DNA from: a virus
Length of the DNA stretch: 22,820 nt
Direction: 5' to 3' (one strand)
Virus record (IMG/VR): IMGVR_UViG_3300036985_007539
Coordinates: 1 to 22,820 of that record
This document shows positions 21,590-22,820 of the stretch, piece after piece. Each line of letters begins with the position of its first letter. Position 1 is the stretch's first letter. Both the position numbers and the translations under genes were made by a program. The notes beneath the pieces are model-generated. The model had not been told where the DNA came from and did not search any database. It saw only the letters and a program-made list of their open reading frames with translations.

Positions 21590-21989
21590 ATCTCCTCCTC
21601 AAGCACAAGGTAGACCTCGCTTTTGTACAAGAGGTGCTCATGCATTTGCTTTCGATCCTCATAAAGACAAGAAGAACTGGACAAAAATACAGTTAGCAGA
21701 ACAATGTGAGGAGTGCTTAAAATGCCCACTAATACTTTGTGTAACGTTCTATCTTCCTATACCTAAATCTGCATCTAAAAAGAAAAAAGTACTGATGATT
21801 TCGAATGAAATAAAACATACGAAAAAACCAGATGTAGACAATCTTCTTAAGTTTATCCTAGATGCAATGAATAATATCGTATTCGTCGATGATAGCCAGA
21901 TCTGGAATATTACCACTATCAAGAAGTACTCAGAAGAATCACGTACAGAAATAGATATTCATTGGTTTAAACCAACACTGATAAGTTAA
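21558..21989 (+). CDS. rusA: RusA-type Holliday junction resolvase
   Basis: A 143-residue resolvase that cuts four-way junctions formed in recombination and late replication. RusA hallmarks are IIIKSPPQAQGRPR (residues 8-21), the acidic motif PDVDNLLKFILDAMNN (91-106) with aspartates 92 and 94, and VFVDDSQI (108-115) with a third catalytic aspartate. A lysine cluster (72-77) fits DNA binding. The ATG at 21558 lies within the preceding small gene; a second ATG follows immediately. With the ERF and YqaJ proteins it completes a recombination set. It is the last gene of the rightward early operon and its 3' end overlaps the convergent 248-residue ORF by 23 bases. Confidence 0.9.
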   Translation: MMFHQKKIIIKSPPQAQGRPRFCTRGAHAFAFDPHKDKKNWTKIQLAEQCEECLKCPLILCVTFYLPIPKSASKKKKVLMISNEIKHTKKPDVDNLLKFILDAMNNIVFVDDSQIWNITTIKKYSEESRTEIDIHWFKPTLIS

Positions 21990-22713
21990 AGAACCTTCTT
22001 GTTTGTGACATGTGAGAAACATGAGTATTTTCATTAACATTAAAATATAACTTCGCCGCACTCCCAAGTATCGATATTGAAGAGATAATATAGCGTATTT
22101 TTATCGGAAATATCGCGATATCCAAGAATATAAATACTGTCGTACTTAAACTACACATTACTTTTATAATTTTGTTTACAACCATTTCTAATGTTTCTTC
22201 GTCTAAAGTGGTATGTAGAGCATTTCTAGGATAATTTGTGATGGATGTATATAATATTTTTACATCTTTTGCTAATGTAATCATATTTCTTACTAAAGAG
22301 AAAATACTGCTTATGCGATCTATTTTCATGATTTTAGCTCTGAGCATTAATACATTCGACCATTTACAAATCAGATGTATTCCTTTCTTGGAAAAAAATT
22401 CAGCAACCTTAAAAATATTAACTAGCAAAGTTAATACATTCGATGGGAAATTAATCCAAGTGCTGCACATGTCATTTATTGGTTTTAGAAAGTTACAGAA
22501 TAATATAGCACTATCACTGCAGTAATCTTTTAACATTTTACAATGTCCTCTCAAAGATTCGAAACCGCGATATTCTGCCCATAATTCACCTGTCATGAAA
22601 ATGGTAGATGCTAATTTTAAAGTGTCTCTTTTTATGTTTAAATTATTGAATGTGGATTCAATACTTCTTGAATAAGATAGTGTTGTGTCGTAGAAATAAT
22701 TTATAATAGTCAT
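21967..22713 (-). CDS. Hypothetical membrane-type protein, convergent to rusA
   Basis: A 248-residue ORF starting at ATG 22713, with AGGGA about 7 bases upstream. The N-terminal two thirds are helical with many hydrophobic residues and several cysteines. The clearest membrane region is a pair of hydrophobic stretches at residues 186-203 and 208-222 separated by a short basic turn (PIKIR). No family is recognised. The paired hydrophobic hairpin recalls inclusion-membrane proteins of intracellular chlamydiae, but the charged turn and lack of database support make this weak. It runs against the early operon and may be an accessory (moron) gene or a cargo gene from the host. A possible TATAAT -10 lies about 27 bases upstream without a good -35. 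Confidence 0.5.
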   Translation of the reverse strand: MTIINYFYDTTLSYSRSIESTFNNLNIKRDTLKLASTIFMTGELWAEYRGFESLRGHCKMLKDYCSDSAILFCNFLKPINDMCSTWINFPSNVLTLLVNIFKVAEFFSKKGIHLICKWSNVLMLRAKIMKIDRISSIFSLVRNMITLAKDVKILYTSITNYPRNALHTTLDEETLEMVVNKIIKVMCSLSTTVFIFLDIAIFPIKIRYIISSISILGSAAKLYFNVNENTHVSHMSQTRRFFNLSVLV

Positions 22714-22820
22714 ATCTCGTTCCCTGTTAGGTTACGAATATATTATAGATTATTTTTTAATAACTATCCCCAAAATAAAACAAAATATTTTTTGAAAAAG
22801 AACATAGTAGATCGTTCCAG

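Noticed and set aside
22714-22820. Further gene or attachment site at the right edge
   Set aside because: Only A+T-rich DNA with a weak -10-like sequence is seen; no tRNA, long repeat or integrase supports an attachment site.

Overview
This window is part of the genome of a tailed phage or prophage with a short (podovirus-like) tail. The DNA is A+T rich, roughly two thirds A+T by eye, and uses standard Shine-Dalgarno sites and sigma70-like promoters, so the host is probably a low-GC Gram-negative-type bacterium. The host cannot be named from the sequence. One membrane protein at the right end has a paired hydrophobic segment that loosely recalls proteins of chlamydia-like intracellular bacteria, but this is only a hint. 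I see no integrase, CI-type repressor, tRNA gene, CRISPR array or insertion sequence. The terminase and endolysin are not in the window; the terminase may lie to the left of the portal gene, which runs off the left edge.

Left module (1-4789, leftward): a promoter at 4761-4789 drives five tail-fibre or virion-tip genes, followed by the N-terminal 217 codons of the portal gene. The fibre proteins are mosaics of a 124-residue repeat (four copies in one protein, one in its neighbour) and two different C-terminal tip domains, each present in two genes.

Head and tail module (4797-16072, rightward): a small acidic ORF and its terminator come first. A 400-base regulatory region with strong palindromes and a good promoter follows. 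Then come scaffold, N4-gp56-type major capsid protein, an FCCH-domain virion protein, a small structural protein, a head-tail connector, two small virion proteins, a large tail-nozzle-like protein and three probable DNA-ejection proteins.

Lysis and recombination module (16074-18209, leftward): two small membrane proteins (holin-like and a second lysis candidate), two tandem hairpins and a terminator, a YqaJ/lambda-Exo-type nuclease and an ERF single-strand annealing protein. The nuclease and annealing protein should work as a two-component recombination system.

Early replication module (18264-21989): a 157-base divergent promoter region separates the recombination genes from a rightward operon. 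That operon encodes a Cro-like regulator, a SpoVG-like protein, a lambda O-like initiator, a DnaC-like helicase loader, a zinc-finger protein, a 54-residue ORF and a RusA-type Holliday junction resolvase. Three 25-base iterons, an A+T-rich tract and an inverted repeat inside the initiator gene reproduce the layout of the lambda origin. A convergent 248-residue membrane-type ORF closes the window.

The most interesting points are the module-shuffled fibre array, the lambda-type origin embedded in the initiator gene, a 115-base extended hairpin between virion genes, the mutually exclusive hairpins in the scaffold leader, and the palindrome cluster at 5248-5376.
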